From Kiritimatiellales bacterium (GTDB lineage Bacteria; Verrucomicrobiota; Kiritimatiellia; Kiritimatiellales; Pontiellaceae): a stretch of 6,318 nucleotides of DNA. Where the stretch lies: assembly GCA_015486775.1 (NCBI GenBank), contig WFRA01000061.1, positions 1 to 6,318 on the forward strand, read 5' to 3'. The notes beneath the pieces were generated by a model. The model had not been told where the DNA came from. It worked only from the letters and a program-made list of their open reading frames with translations, and ran no database searches. This document shows, piece after piece, positions 5,825 to 6,318 of this stretch. A program made the position numbers and the translations under genes. The stretch's first letter is position 1; each line of letters opens with the position of its first letter.

Positions 5825-6318
5825 ATGCGCTGTGCAAAAATGGTGGCGGCACGGGTTGCTTTTTCAATCCTTGCCTTTACCTTGATGGCGGGATGCGGCA
5901 AGGCACCGAGGCAACAGGTGGCGATCCGGCTGTATGCCGGAGCCGGGATGCGCCCGGCGGTCGAGGCGCTTTCGGCGGCCTTTGGGCAGCAGACCGGAAT
6001 TGCCGTGGAGGCCGACTATGCAGGGAGCGGCGTGTTGATTGCCCGGGCGATGGGCGACCCGTCGGCGGATCTCTTCATGCCGGGGGATGCTTGGTATGTG
6101 GATCGTCTGGATGAAAAGACGGGGAATATCGGGGAGCGGGTGGTGGTTGCCTCGTTTGTTCCGGTGCTCGTTGTCGCAAAGGGCAATCCGCAGGGTATCC
6201 AAGGGGTGGAGGATTTGGCGAAGCCCGGGTTGCGGGTGGCGCTGGGGAATCCGTCGGCCTGCCAGATCGGGCGGCTGAGCGTGGAAATTTTACAAAATGC
6301 CGGGATCAAGGCTTCGGA
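5825..6318 (+). CDS. modA: ModA-like molybdate/tungstate ABC transporter substrate-binding lipoprotein, 5' part
   Basis: The reading frame runs off the right edge after about 165 codons. The N-terminus is a lipoprotein signal: basic residues, a hydrophobic stretch 'VAFSILAFTL', and the lipobox M-A-G-C with lipidated Cys at 5894-5896. The mature part has 'LYAGAGMRPAVEALSAAFG', then 'DYAGSGVLIARAMGDPSADLFMPGD', 'VPVLVVAKGNP' and 'VALGNPSACQIGRLSVEIL'. These fit, from memory, the periplasmic oxyanion-binding ModA family, in a branch that begins YAGAG in place of the classical AAASL. The protein would capture molybdate or tungstate for a ModBC-type importer, whose genes are expected to the right. 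The start is uncertain: in-frame ATGs occur at 5768, 5825 and 5840, with an in-frame TAG at 5729-5731. ATG5825 gives a normal signal peptide; no candidate has a strong RBS. Molybdate versus tungstate cannot be separated here. Confidence 0.82.
   Translation, partial: MRCAKMVAARVAFSILAFTLMAGCGKAPRQQVAIRLYAGAGMRPAVEALSAAFGQQTGIAVEADYAGSGVLIARAMGDPSADLFMPGDAWYVDRLDEKTGNIGERVVVASFVPVLVVAKGNPQGIQGVEDLAKPGLRVALGNPSACQIGRLSVEILQNAGIKAS

Overview
The window looks like the chromosome of a free-living, secretion-rich bacterium of the PVC group. Kiritimatiellota (Pontiella-like), Verrucomicrobiota or Lentisphaerota fit best. This rests on memory of protein families: the large exported protein ends in an 'AWKAKFGLTG...NPDGDSL.NLYEYALGGDPTN' module common at the C-termini of secreted proteins in those phyla, and its middle is a 'YNLSGGTL'-type beta-solenoid common there too. 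The phylum assignment is an inference, not a measured result.

Layout, all on the + strand. (1) Positions 1-214 are the 3' end of a group II intron: the last 43 codons of its reverse transcriptase/maturase, then a domain V hairpin and a domain VI hairpin with a bulged branch-point adenosine. (2) Positions 215-394 are a short non-coding stretch with two inverted repeats, ending in a good ribosome binding site. (3) Positions 395-5581 hold one very large gene of 1728 codons. It encodes an exported modular protein: signal peptide, calcineurin-like metallophosphoesterase, a region of about 390 residues with a recurring 'PF' beta module, a beta-solenoid of 13 rungs, a probable beta-propeller, and an EF-hand-like C-terminal module. 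(4) A near-perfect Rho-independent terminator lies at 5611-5640. (5) A short intergenic region is followed by the 5' part of a ModA-like molybdate/tungstate-binding lipoprotein gene that runs off the window.

The three coding units look independent. The intron is mobile DNA that landed upstream of the large gene. The terminator insulates the large gene from the transporter gene. The large protein is probably a surface or periplasmic enzyme with binding domains, but its substrate cannot be read from the sequence. The transporter lipoprotein would feed a molybdate or tungstate ABC importer whose other genes lie beyond the right edge.

The most interesting structure is inside the large gene. The solenoid is a nested repeat: four distinguishable rungs form a super-unit of about 100 residues, present three times, and two of the copies are in exact 300-bp register. 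The block is visibly lower in GC than the DNA on either side, within one uninterrupted reading frame.
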